Below, piece by piece: positions 43,471 to 52,566 of a stretch of DNA of 64,000 bases (positions are counted from its first letter, which is position 1; the number at the start of each line of letters is the position of its first letter). The translations under genes were made by a program, and so were the position numbers. Source of the stretch: Pollutibacter sp044353505. GTDB taxonomy: Bacteria; Bacteroidota; Bacteroidia; Chitinophagales; Chitinophagaceae. The DNA lies in contig JBILBU010000006.1 of assembly GCA_044353505.1 (NCBI GenBank), forward strand, positions 1-64,000, read 5' to 3'. Under the pieces are notes generated by a model, which worked only from the letters and a program-made list of their open reading frames with translations, was not told where the DNA came from and searched no databases.

Positions 43471-44352
43471 ATGGTTCTATACAATCCCAAAGAGTGGATC
43501 ATTGCCATTTTTCGATTTCACAAATCAGATACATTCAGGACCTTATTGCCCTCCATGATATTCATTGGACTATATGCCTGGGGGATTATTTATATTGAAA
43601 CAGACTACCTCAAACTTGGAGAAAAAAGCAATGCACGAAATCTTACCGTAATGCACTCCCTGCTGGGCTTTGCAATATCCATGCTACTTGTGTTTAGAAC
43701 AAATACTGCCTACGACAGATGGTGGGAGGGACGTAAGCTCTGGGGAGCACTAGTCAACAACAGCAGAAATTTTGCCATTAAACTAAACGTAATGCTATTG
43801 CCTGACAATATACACGCTAGAGCATTTTTCAAACAGGCCATCCCCTTATATGCCGCTGCATTAAAAAGACATTTGCTCAAGGAAACGACACAGTTTGAAT
43901 TAGACGAAAAACCACATCCCGAGTTGCCTGAACTAAATAGCAACAATCATCTCCCGAATAAAATAGCCGACAGCATGTTAAAGGAGATTTTTAAAATACA
44001 TCAACAAAAAGAGATCAATGATACACAATTGCTCATGCTAAATAATGAATGGCAATCTTTCACAGACATCTGCGGAGCATGTGAGCGTATAAAAAATACC
44101 CCAATACCATACAGCTATAGCGCATTCATAAAAAAGTTTATTTTTCTTTACGTCATCACCATGCCTTTCGGATTTGCCATCACCCTTGGACTCTATACAA
44201 TTCCAGTAACGATATTTATTTTTTATATACTTGCAAGTCTAGAACTCATTGCAGAGGAAATCGAAGACCCATTTGGAAATGACAGCAATGATTTACCGAT
44301 GGAGAAAATTACTGAAAACATTAAACGAAATATTCAAGAGATATTGTCGTGA
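43471..44352 (+). CDS. Bestrophin family membrane channel
   Basis: A 293-residue membrane protein with the bestrophin/UPF0187 signature LVFRTNTAYDRWWEGRKLWG and the later segment VITMPFGFAITLGLYTIP, plus EIEDPFGNDSNDLP. Bacterial bestrophins form pentameric cation or anion channels. Four transmembrane helices are expected. Its length is usual. It is followed 31 bp downstream by a cytochrome c fusion with no evident link. Confidence 0.93.
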   Translation: MVLYNPKEWIIAIFRFHKSDTFRTLLPSMIFIGLYAWGIIYIETDYLKLGEKSNARNLTVMHSLLGFAISMLLVFRTNTAYDRWWEGRKLWGALVNNSRNFAIKLNVMLLPDNIHARAFFKQAIPLYAAALKRHLLKETTQFELDEKPHPELPELNSNNHLPNKIADSMLKEIFKIHQQKEINDTQLLMLNNEWQSFTDICGACERIKNTPIPYSYSAFIKKFIFLYVITMPFGFAITLGLYTIPVTIFIFYILASLELIAEEIEDPFGNDSNDLPMEKITENIKRNIQEILS

Positions 44353-44383
44353 TCGAGAAAAATAAATATTTACGAGTTTAAAA

Positions 44384-47137
44384 ATGAGATCCTATCAACA
44401 TCTTTTCTCTACACTGCTACTGGCGTTCGTCGTCTTCATTCTCTCATGCAAAACGGATACTGCATTTAAAGAAACTCCCGTTGTCTTTACACTTGGCGAA
44501 AACCAGTTGGCCAACTATGAAAAAAACATTGATCACAAAGTATTAATTACTGAGATAGTAGAAAAGCATGATGAGTCGATCGCTAACGGGCAAAAGATAT
44601 ACAACAGCCAATGTGTTACTTGCCATGGTACACCTTCGCAAGAGGGCTCAATTCCAACAGCTTTTAAATATTGGAAAGATAAATTCAAGGTTGGGAAAGA
44701 CCCCTATTCAATCTACCAAACCTTGACCAGAGGATATGGGTCTATGCCGCCACAAACCCATTTGACACCAATTGAGAAATACCAAGTCATCTACTTTCTA
44801 AGAGAAGAGTTTTTAGTACAGAAAAACAAAACCGAATACTTCAACATTGATTCACTCTATCTAAGTACGCTGCCTCTTGGAAAATCTAAAGGCCCAGCTC
44901 CATTAGAAAGAAAGCCCTGGGTAGAGATGGATTATGGAAATTTTTTCATCAACACCTATGAGCTAGTTGATTCAGCTGCAAATCCAAGAGAAATCTCACA
45001 AGGAGAAGCCCCCATGAAAGACGAGGATCTTTCAACTGCCAATTTTGCGTACAAGGGAATTGCAATAAGGCTAGATGAAGGGACTGGTGGGGTTGCTGCA
45101 GGAAAAGCATGGATGGTATTTGACCACGACCTGATGCGTGTGGCAGGGGGATGGACAGGTGAAGGATTTATCGATTGGCAAGGAATTCTATTAAATGGAA
45201 GTCATAACATCTCCCCAAGAACAATTGGAACACTGCATTTTTCAACCCCTGTAAGTCCAGCCTGGGCTAATCCATCCACTGGCACATTTACAGATATCCG
45301 TTTCATTGCAACAGATAAAAGAAGATTTGGCCCCTTGCCAAAAGATTGGGCACATTATAAAGGTTTATACAGGTATAATAATAAAGCGATTCTCTCTTAC
45401 TCGGTGGGGAATGCAAATATTTTGGAACTAGATGGACTAGAAGGATCAAATGGAGACCCTGTCTTTACCCGGGAATTAAATATTAGTCCATCTGATCGCC
45501 CTCTAAAAATGAGAGTGGCTTCAATAAATAATGCTGTCGCACTGATGGGTGATGGGGTCACACTTAAAAAAGATCAGGGCTTCTTTGTCTTGGAAATACC
45601 ACAATCAAAAGCAGTCATGCTGAAATTATTAATTGCCAAAAAAGGAACTAAGCATCTGGATAGCATTGTCCAAGCGTCAAAAAAACCAGGCAATTTGGTA
45701 GCCTATACAAAAGGAAGTGTTGCACAGTATCAGAAAAAACTTATCACTTCAATAAATACAGGAAAAGGCGATAGTCCATTTCAGGTAGATCGGCTTGAAT
45801 TGCCGTTTCACAGCCCTTGGAAAAATCAACTCAGGCTGAGTGGGATTGATTTCTTAGAAGATAAAAACAAGGCAGTAGTTTGCTCAACTGATGGTGATGT
45901 ATGGCTAGTGGATGGAATCACGAAAAAGACAGGGAAGTTGTCGTGGCAAAGAATTGCCTCAGGATTGTTTCAACCGCTCGGCATCAAAGTGGTCGAAAAA
46001 AAGATATTTGTGACCTGCCGCGATCAACTGGTGAAACTTCATGACCTAAATGGTGATGAAGAAATCGACTTTTATGAAAGCTTCAACAGCGATCATCAAG
46101 TAACCAATCATTTTCATGAGTTTGCCATGGGCTTGCAAACAGATAAAGAAGGAAATTTTTACTACGCAAAGAGTGGCCGCCATGCAAGAAAAGCATTGGT
46201 TCCACAACATGGCACATTATTAAAAGTAACCAAGGATGGTCAGCACACTGAAATTATTGCAAATGGTTTTCGGGCTGCAAATGGCGTATGCATAAACCCT
46301 GATGGATCATTTATTGTTACAGATCAGGAAGGTCATTGGAATCCAATGAATAGAATCAACTGGGTTAAGTCCGGAAATAATTTTTATGGCAATATGTTTG
46401 GATACACGCCCTCAACAGATAGCTCAGATACCTCAATGGAGCAGCCACTGGCCTGGGTTGAAAGAAGTGTTGACCAGTCTCCCTCAGAGCTACTATGGGT
46501 AGACAGTAAACGATGGGGACCGCTGAATGGCAGCTTGTTAAGCTTCTCTTATGGCTATGGCAAAGTGTTTGTTGTGCCGCATGAAAAAGTAGGAACACAA
46601 ATGCAGGGCGGTCTGTTTGAGTTGCCGATTCCAAGATTTTCAACAGGAGTCATGAGAGGTCGGTTCAATACCCTTGATGGAAAATTGTATGCATGTGGAC
46701 TATCAGCTTGGGGCTCATCAGGATCAGAGCTAGGCGGACTTTACCGCATACGCTACAATGGAGGTAAATCCATCATCCCAATTGCTCTTAACGCAACAAG
46801 CAGGGGCATCAATATAAAATTCTCGCACCCACTTGATATAAAAAATTCGATTGCCCTTTCAAACACTTCAACCGCTTCAACACCTTCAACCCCTTCAACA
46901 TTTAAAATACAAACCTGGGATTTGCAACGATCAAGAAAATATGGCTCAGGGCATCATAATAAAAAAACACTTGTCGTTTCAAAAGTTGAACTATCAAAAG
47001 ATAGAAAAGAAGTATTGCTTACCATCCCAGGCATAAAACCAACATGGGTGATGCAAATAGAATATGATTTTGTTGCTGCAAATGGAAAGCATACCAAGGG
47101 GTTAATTCAAAATACAATAAACACCCTAGAGAAATAA
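44384..47137 (+). CDS. Cytochrome c / DUF6797 / beta-propeller fusion
   Basis: A 917-residue exported lipoprotein (LSC). A single cytochrome c domain lies at about 60-140 (NSQCVTCHG with CxxCH). Next comes a DUF6797-like region (about 180-380, with RLDEGTGGVAAGKAWMVFDH), then an NHL/PQQ-dependent sugar dehydrogenase-like propeller (about 470-780; GDVWLVDG, ANGVCINPDGSFIVTDQ, GSSGSELGGLYRI). Such fusions probably oxidise a sugar and pass electrons to the haem; the role is inferred. A Thr/Ser-Pro-rich insert encoded by a 9-bp repeat (46864-46899) lies near the C-terminus. Confidence 0.8.
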   Translation: MRSYQHLFSTLLLAFVVFILSCKTDTAFKETPVVFTLGENQLANYEKNIDHKVLITEIVEKHDESIANGQKIYNSQCVTCHGTPSQEGSIPTAFKYWKDKFKVGKDPYSIYQTLTRGYGSMPPQTHLTPIEKYQVIYFLREEFLVQKNKTEYFNIDSLYLSTLPLGKSKGPAPLERKPWVEMDYGNFFINTYELVDSAANPREISQGEAPMKDEDLSTANFAYKGIAIRLDEGTGGVAAGKAWMVFDHDLMRVAGGWTGEGFIDWQGILLNGSHNISPRTIGTLHFSTPVSPAWANPSTGTFTDIRFIATDKRRFGPLPKDWAHYKGLYRYNNKAILSYSVGNANILELDGLEGSNGDPVFTRELNISPSDRPLKMRVASINNAVALMGDGVTLKKDQGFFVLEIPQSKAVMLKLLIAKKGTKHLDSIVQASKKPGNLVAYTKGSVAQYQKKLITSINTGKGDSPFQVDRLELPFHSPWKNQLRLSGIDFLEDKNKAVVCSTDGDVWLVDGITKKTGKLSWQRIASGLFQPLGIKVVEKKIFVTCRDQLVKLHDLNGDEEIDFYESFNSDHQVTNHFHEFAMGLQTDKEGNFYYAKSGRHARKALVPQHGTLLKVTKDGQHTEIIANGFRAANGVCINPDGSFIVTDQEGHWNPMNRINWVKSGNNFYGNMFGYTPSTDSSDTSMEQPLAWVERSVDQSPSELLWVDSKRWGPLNGSLLSFSYGYGKVFVVPHEKVGTQMQGGLFELPIPRFSTGVMRGRFNTLDGKLYACGLSAWGSSGSELGGLYRIRYNGGKSIIPIALNATSRGINIKFSHPLDIKNSIALSNTSTASTPSTPSTFKIQTWDLQRSRKYGSGHHNKKTLVVSKVELSKDRKEVLLTIPGIKPTWVMQIEYDFVAANGKHTKGLIQNTINTLEK
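46864..46899 (+). repeat. Four imperfect 9-bp tandem repeats in coding DNA
   Basis: Units of the form CTTCAACMC repeat four times and encode a TSTASTPSTPST-like linker within the cytochrome fusion. As the unit is a multiple of three, copy changes would alter only the linker length. Confidence 0.7.
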
Positions 47138-47142
47138 ACAAG

Positions 47143-47910
47143 CTATTTTAAGCATATTCTTCTTATCCCAATAAAAACTGGGATCAATATTGAGTATGCT
47201 ATAAAAAAAGGAATGACAATATTCATCCATCCCATCACCAGAAAAAAGCTGATGAGCAAGAGCTGAAAGCCAAGCCCATACAAGGAAACCAATGCCATGA
47301 ACCATTTAGGTATTGAACCAGCTCTTTGTGCAGAAGGATCGAGCCTATACACTAATTCGTCAAAGCCCCTGTATAGAAAACGAAAAATATTGAAGAGAAA
47401 GTTAACCATAGCCTGACTTTCCTCGGGATAAGCTTTAGGAACTGTGCCTTCAAAAATCTGACTGGTAATTTCTCCTTCTGTTTTATGCCTTAAAATAACA
47501 TGATAGTAATTATAGATTGTACCCTGTACCTGCATACAAATAAAAGAGCATAAAATCCAAGCGATATTGGTTTTTGTGAGCCAACCAATTGTACATAACA
47601 AAGCAATATTCAAGAGCGCATCAAAAATTGAGTCTAAATATCGGCCTATAAAAGAAGGCTGATTCTTAGCCCTCGCCAATTGCCCATCAGCAGCATCTAA
47701 AATGGATTTTAATATCAGAAAAAAAGCGGCGGCCCAATAAGATGCTAATGTAATCGAATAAATGGCCATTGCCCCAGACACAACAAATAATAAGGTTAGA
47801 TGGACTGCTGTAACAGGGGTCGTTTTAAGCTTTTCAGCAATGATATTGGCTATTGGCCTACCATAGTCGGAAAAATCAATGAACTTATTTTCTAAAGTGA
47901 GTTTGGACAT
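47143..47910 (-). CDS. CDP-alcohol phosphatidyltransferase family protein
   Basis: A 255-residue membrane enzyme with the family motif D-x2-DG-x2-AR-x8-G-x3-D-x3-D in DAADGQLARAKNQPSFIGRY followed by LDSIFD. Four to six transmembrane segments are predicted. It transfers a phosphatidyl or similar group from CDP-diacylglycerol or a CDP-alcohol to an acceptor alcohol; the exact lipid (for example phosphatidylinositol phosphate-like) cannot be told from sequence. It converges with the cytochrome fusion gene with 5 bp between stops. Confidence 0.9.
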   Translation of the reverse strand: MSKLTLENKFIDFSDYGRPIANIIAEKLKTTPVTAVHLTLLFVVSGAMAIYSITLASYWAAAFFLILKSILDAADGQLARAKNQPSFIGRYLDSIFDALLNIALLCTIGWLTKTNIAWILCSFICMQVQGTIYNYYHVILRHKTEGEITSQIFEGTVPKAYPEESQAMVNFLFNIFRFLYRGFDELVYRLDPSAQRAGSIPKWFMALVSLYGLGFQLLLISFFLVMGWMNIVIPFFIAYSILIPVFIGIRRICLK

Positions 47911-48258
47911 GAATTGGTTTTGAAATAGAGAAAGGGGGGAAACGATTGCCCATTAACCCTAAGATCGCGAATCTGGTGTTGTCATATGAATAATTACTCT
48001 ATCATCAAAAATCAGTGAAAAGTTATACGTAGGCAGTAAATCCCTGATATTGTATTTCTTGAGCTCAAAAGTAACAAAGCCAAGGAAAATCCAAGATTCT
48101 GTGGAACGTTGGGAGATTATACAACAACGGCAAGAATAACATTATAAATTGAAAAGTTAGCATTAAGGAGTTGTCCCATCAATAATTATATTTATTGACT
48201 GAGTCCATTTCTCATTAACTTTAATTCCACACTATTTCTCAATCTAAAAATCAGCACT
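47911..48258. other. 350-bp intergenic region
   Basis: No gene is seen. TTAGCATTAA (48157-48166) recurs upstream of the AraC gene at 59300-59309. TAACTTTA near 48216-48223 approximates a -7 element for fucU. Confidence 0.4.
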
Positions 48259-48693
48259 TTGTTACACGGAATTAACCCACTTATTTCTCCAGACCTGCTA
48301 AAAATTTTAATGGAAATGGGACATGGAGATGAAATTGTTTTTTGTGATAGAAACTTCCCAGCAGCTTCCAAAGCAAAAAAACTGATTCGCTACGATGCCT
48401 GTACATCTATTATAACCATGCTGGATGCTGTGCTCCCACTATTTCCGCTAGATTACGCAGCCAAGCACTCACTGGTGCTGATGCATCCAGCAATTAAACA
48501 AGCCACCGACCCGCCAATCTGGCAAGAATTTATCAATAAGGTCAAGCAGTTCCCAGATGGCGGAAAAGACCCTTTATATATTGAGCGTTTGGAATTTATT
48601 GAACGCGCCCAGCAAGCTTATTGCATTGTACTTACAGGTGAAACTGCAAGATGTGGTAATCTCCTGTTGCAAAAAGGCGTTGTTCCGGCATAA
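48259..48693 (+). CDS. fucU: RbsD/FucU family sugar mutarotase
   Basis: The 144-residue protein (TTG start at 48259) has the RbsD/FucU signature: LLKILMEMGHGDEIVFCDRNFPA with the catalytic histidine region, then a DAVLPLFPLD segment and a C-terminal ETARCGNLLLQKG. FucU interconverts alpha and beta anomers of L-fucose (and ribose-type sugars). It starts the sugar catabolic cluster and precedes a FucP-type transporter by 86 bp. No fucose isomerase or fuculokinase is nearby, so the anomeric step probably serves the oxidative route. Confidence 0.88.
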   Translation: MLHGINPLISPDLLKILMEMGHGDEIVFCDRNFPAASKAKKLIRYDACTSIITMLDAVLPLFPLDYAAKHSLVLMHPAIKQATDPPIWQEFINKVKQFPDGGKDPLYIERLEFIERAQQAYCIVLTGETARCGNLLLQKGVVPA

Positions 48694-48779
48694 CGGCTCA
48701 TACCCAACAAAAACTGATGGGGAATAGTAGAGATGCCAGCCGTGTGAGAAAGATTGTGAGGGGGAGAAACACATAAAGA

Positions 48780-50099
48780 ATGCCCTTAAAACCTCTTATG
48801 GAAAAGAAAAAATCATTTATTACGGCAGGCTACGGACTAACGTTCATTATGGTGACAGCCTTGTTCTTTCTGTGGGCACTTCCCAATACCATGAATGATA
48901 TTCTAATCCCACATTTCATGAAATCCCTTGAGTTATCCCGCTTCAAAGCAGGATTAATCCAATCGGCTTTCAAACTTGGCTATTTTGTGTTTGCCTTGCC
49001 CGCCGGATTGATCATGCAGCGGTTCGGATATAAATATGGACTTGTCATTGGACTAATTCTATTTGCGCTTGGCTGCTTTTTATTTTGGCCTGCAGCAATT
49101 GCAGGTAAATACGCTTTTTTTCTTGGGGCCTTGTTTGTGATTGCGAGTGGGCTCGCATTTCTGGAACTTGGAGCAAATTCACTGGTGGTTAGCATGGGAG
49201 ATCCCACTACATCTGAACGAAGACTAAATTTCGCACAGGCCTTCAATCCCATTGGTGCAATGTCAGGTGTGGCTATAGGAACAATTTTTATCTTTTCAGA
49301 TACCGATTTGACTCCAACTGAAATGGAGACAATGAAAGCAGCAGGGACACTTAAGGCCTATCTTGCTGAGGAGACCATGCGTGTTGGTCCACCTTATATT
49401 ACATTGGGAATTATCGTGTTGATTTTTGCATTTTTTCTTTCAAGGGCAAAATTTCCAGAACAAGAAACCAAGGAAATAATACAAACAAAAGGAAGTTTCA
49501 AAGAATTGAGAAAATACCCGCATTGGTATAAAGGGATAATGGCCCAATTCTTTTATCTGGGAGCGCAATTGGGCACATGGAGTTATTTTATTCAGTATGT
49601 TAAAGAAAATGGTGATCTGTCATCCAAATTGGCAGGTGCCTTTCTTGTTGGAAAATTAGCCGCATTTATGCTTGGTCGTTTTTCTTCAACCCTATTCATG
49701 AAATATATTAAACCAGGAAAATTGATGGGCATCTATGCTTGCATCAATATCGTCCTAGTTTCAATCGCAATTTTATTTCCAGGATGGATTGGAATCTGGG
49801 CTATCTTCTCCACCAGCTTTTTTATGTCGGTCATGTATCCCACCATTTTTGCTTCTGGCGTGAAAGGACTTGGTCCAAATGCAAAACTCGGCGCATCTTT
49901 TCTGGTCATGAGTTTGATTGGTGGTGCAGTGTTAACGCCATTCATGGGACTCATCGCTGATCATTGGAATGCCATAGCCCCCGCAATGATTATTCCTCTA
50001 TTTTCCTATATAGTTATACTCTATTATGGATTTATTGGATCAACCCCCTCTGGCCCCCTATATGGAGAAAATGATATTCAGGCAGCTATCAAAAAATAA
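48780..50099 (+). CDS. fucP: FucP-type sugar:H+ symporter (MFS)
   Basis: The 439-residue protein has twelve predicted membrane helices and the FHS-family features of L-fucose/glucose-galactose symporters: FFLWALPNTMNDILIPHF, FKLGYFVFALPAG, LELGANSLVVSMG and NFAQAFNPIGAM. It should import a hexose (fucose, galactose or glucose) with protons across the inner membrane. It lies between FucU and a large hydrolase. The symbol reflects the family; the substrate is not proven. Confidence 0.88.
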   Translation: MPLKPLMEKKKSFITAGYGLTFIMVTALFFLWALPNTMNDILIPHFMKSLELSRFKAGLIQSAFKLGYFVFALPAGLIMQRFGYKYGLVIGLILFALGCFLFWPAAIAGKYAFFLGALFVIASGLAFLELGANSLVVSMGDPTTSERRLNFAQAFNPIGAMSGVAIGTIFIFSDTDLTPTEMETMKAAGTLKAYLAEETMRVGPPYITLGIIVLIFAFFLSRAKFPEQETKEIIQTKGSFKELRKYPHWYKGIMAQFFYLGAQLGTWSYFIQYVKENGDLSSKLAGAFLVGKLAAFMLGRFSSTLFMKYIKPGKLMGIYACINIVLVSIAILFPGWIGIWAIFSTSFFMSVMYPTIFASGVKGLGPNAKLGASFLVMSLIGGAVLTPFMGLIADHWNAIAPAMIIPLFSYIVILYYGFIGSTPSGPLYGENDIQAAIKK

Positions 50100-50112
50100 T
50101 ACCCTATCAATC

Positions 50113-52470
50113 ATGAAGAACAATTATTCGCTACTAAAGCCAGTATATCTATTTGGAGGCATTGCCTTTCTAGTGATGCAGACAATGAATGTAACATCCC
50201 AATCAACTTTCCCTTTCAAGGCAACTATACTTACAGAAAAAGGTGATCTCTCTGCAAAAATGGTTGAGGGCGTTGGCAAATTCTTGCTTGGTGAAACGCA
50301 AAAGCAAAAAGAAAATAGATCAAAAGCATGGCAGTTCGATTTTTCTTCAGAGAACGGCTTTGATCAATCAATATCTGCTCAACGAAGTTTGTTATCGAAG
50401 CGACTTGGGGTTGTTGAAGAACGGGTACAATCCCATATAGAAATACTCACTAATAGCAAAGCGGCTGGATTAAAAGCGTTTAAAATTGAATTGCCTAAAT
50501 GTACTATCAGTGCTATTCATTGGCAGGTTTTGGATGGGTTGTCTGCAGAAGGAATTCTAGTTCAACCCAAGGGGAAAGTCACTGCCCGAGTTGTTATGAT
50601 TCCGGATGCCGATGTTACGCCAGAAGTGCTAGCTGGCATACAGTTGTCAGGTCATGTTGGTTTTGCTGCAGCGCAGCAATTGGCTAACAATGGGGTGGAG
50701 GTGATTATTCCAACATTGATAAGTCGCGATTCAAAGTATTCAGGAAATAAATCATTGGATAAGTCTTTGTCTTATCCACATCGTGAATGGCTTTATCGAC
50801 AGGCATATGAATTAGGAAGGCATGTGATAGGGTATGAATTACAAAAGGTCTTTTCTGCTATTGATTGGTTCTCATCTAAGAATAAAATCGAGGGGGTCAA
50901 TCTTAACATAGGCGTGGCAGGTCACGGTGAGGGTGGACTTTTGGCATTATATGCAGCCGCATTGGATAAACGCATTTCATCAACATTAGTAAGTGGCTAT
51001 TTTGACAGCAGAGAAAAGCTTTGGGAAGAGCCGATTTATAGGAATGTTTTCAGCTTGCTGACTACCTTTGGAGATGCTGAACTTGCTGTGATGGCTTGGC
51101 CTAGAAAAGTTACTATAGAATTTGCACAAGGACCTGAGATAAATCATACTTCTGAAGAATGGGCAAGTGCTGGATCGGCTCCTGAAGTAATCACTACTCC
51201 AACTTTTGAACATAGTCGAGCAGAATGGGAAAGGGCTAAGTCAATGGTGCCGAAGATGCGTAGTAATCTTCAATGGATTGCATCCACAACCGGAACGAAA
51301 GCGGTGGATCCATTTTCAACGGCTGCTTTATCTGAATTTGTGAAAGGATTAAATAGCAAGCTTGTTTTTCTTGCAACTCCTATCAATACTTCAACAAAAA
51401 ATATAGATTGGGTTAATACAGAAGATAGACAATCTCGTTCGGTACGGAATATGGAATCGCATATTCAGCGTGTGATGGCTGTATGTCATCGTACTCGAGA
51501 TTCAACTTTTTGGCAAACACTTAAGGGTACTATTGATGAGCAAGTTTCTGTGAAGGCCGAACATCGTAAAGCACTTGGTCAAGTACTTGGGGAACTTCCC
51601 ATTCCAAGTATTCCTGCAAATCCTAAGGCTAGGCTGTTAGAAGATAATGATCTCTGGACTAGCTATGAAATTACCTTAGATGTGTATGCTCCAGATGTTT
51701 TTGCTTGGGGCATTTTGTTAGTTCCTAAGGGGATTAAACCGGGTGAAAAAAGGCCAGTGGTAGTATGTCAGCATGGTCTTGAAGGTCTTCCTGAAGATGT
51801 CATTACAAACGATACAACCACTTCAGCATATCATTATTATAAAAGTTTTGCCGCAAAGCTTGCGGAGAAGGGATATGTCACTTTCGCACCACACAATTAT
51901 TATCGTGGACAAGACAAGTTTCGGGTCTTGCAACGCATGGCAAATCCGATTGGATTAACCTTATTCTCTGGTATAGTTGGTCAGCATAGGCGTATTGTAG
52001 AATGGTTAGGGCAACAATCATTTGTCGATGCATCACGGATTGGTTTTTATGGGTTATCTTATGGAGGTAAAACAGCGATGCGTGTGCCAGCGTTAGTAGA
52101 AGGATATGCGCTATCGATTTGTTCAGCAGATTTCAACGAATGGATTGTGAAAAATTCAACCATTGATTATCCGATAAGTTATCTATTTACTGGTGAATAT
52201 GATATGCCCGAGTGGGATTTGGGACATACATTTAGCTATGCTGAAATGGCTGGACTTATTGCTCCTCGTCCGTTTATGGTTGAACGAGGATTGTATGATG
52301 GAGTTTCAATAGATGAATGGGTAGACTTTGAATATGCAAAAGTGCGTAGGCATTTTGTTGAATTGGGAATCCCTGAAAAAACAAGCATTGAACACTTTAA
52401 TGGGCCACACACCATCAACGGCATTGGCACATATCAATTTCTTGACCAATACCTAAAGGACAACAAATAA
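50113..52470 (+). CDS. Two-domain alpha/beta hydrolase (glycan esterase-like)
   Basis: I chose ATG 50113 (785 residues) since a signal peptide follows (to about TSQS). Two alpha/beta-hydrolase-like halves are visible. In the first, the nucleophile elbow reads G-H-G-E-G (residues 270-274) with glycine in place of serine, so it is probably inactive. In the second the elbow is GLSYGG with S649, and a late HFNGPH suggests the catalytic histidine. Acetylxylan-esterase or dienelactone-hydrolase-like activity is plausible. It lies within the sugar-acid cluster, and a glycan or ester-releasing role fits but is inferred. Confidence 0.75.
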   Translation: MKNNYSLLKPVYLFGGIAFLVMQTMNVTSQSTFPFKATILTEKGDLSAKMVEGVGKFLLGETQKQKENRSKAWQFDFSSENGFDQSISAQRSLLSKRLGVVEERVQSHIEILTNSKAAGLKAFKIELPKCTISAIHWQVLDGLSAEGILVQPKGKVTARVVMIPDADVTPEVLAGIQLSGHVGFAAAQQLANNGVEVIIPTLISRDSKYSGNKSLDKSLSYPHREWLYRQAYELGRHVIGYELQKVFSAIDWFSSKNKIEGVNLNIGVAGHGEGGLLALYAAALDKRISSTLVSGYFDSREKLWEEPIYRNVFSLLTTFGDAELAVMAWPRKVTIEFAQGPEINHTSEEWASAGSAPEVITTPTFEHSRAEWERAKSMVPKMRSNLQWIASTTGTKAVDPFSTAALSEFVKGLNSKLVFLATPINTSTKNIDWVNTEDRQSRSVRNMESHIQRVMAVCHRTRDSTFWQTLKGTIDEQVSVKAEHRKALGQVLGELPIPSIPANPKARLLEDNDLWTSYEITLDVYAPDVFAWGILLVPKGIKPGEKRPVVVCQHGLEGLPEDVITNDTTTSAYHYYKSFAAKLAEKGYVTFAPHNYYRGQDKFRVLQRMANPIGLTLFSGIVGQHRRIVEWLGQQSFVDASRIGFYGLSYGGKTAMRVPALVEGYALSICSADFNEWIVKNSTIDYPISYLFTGEYDMPEWDLGHTFSYAEMAGLIAPRPFMVERGLYDGVSIDEWVDFEYAKVRRHFVELGIPEKTSIEHFNGPHTINGIGTYQFLDQYLKDNK

Positions 52471-52566
52471 AAATAGGATTGGATAATATGTCAAAAGAAT
52501 TGGCAAATCCAACATTACCCCAAAACCAATTATTTGAGTATTTTTAGTCAAGCCATATAAACCAAA

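Noticed and set aside
46864..46899. Phase-variable repeat
   Set aside because: The 9-bp unit keeps the frame, so it cannot switch expression; only linker length could vary.
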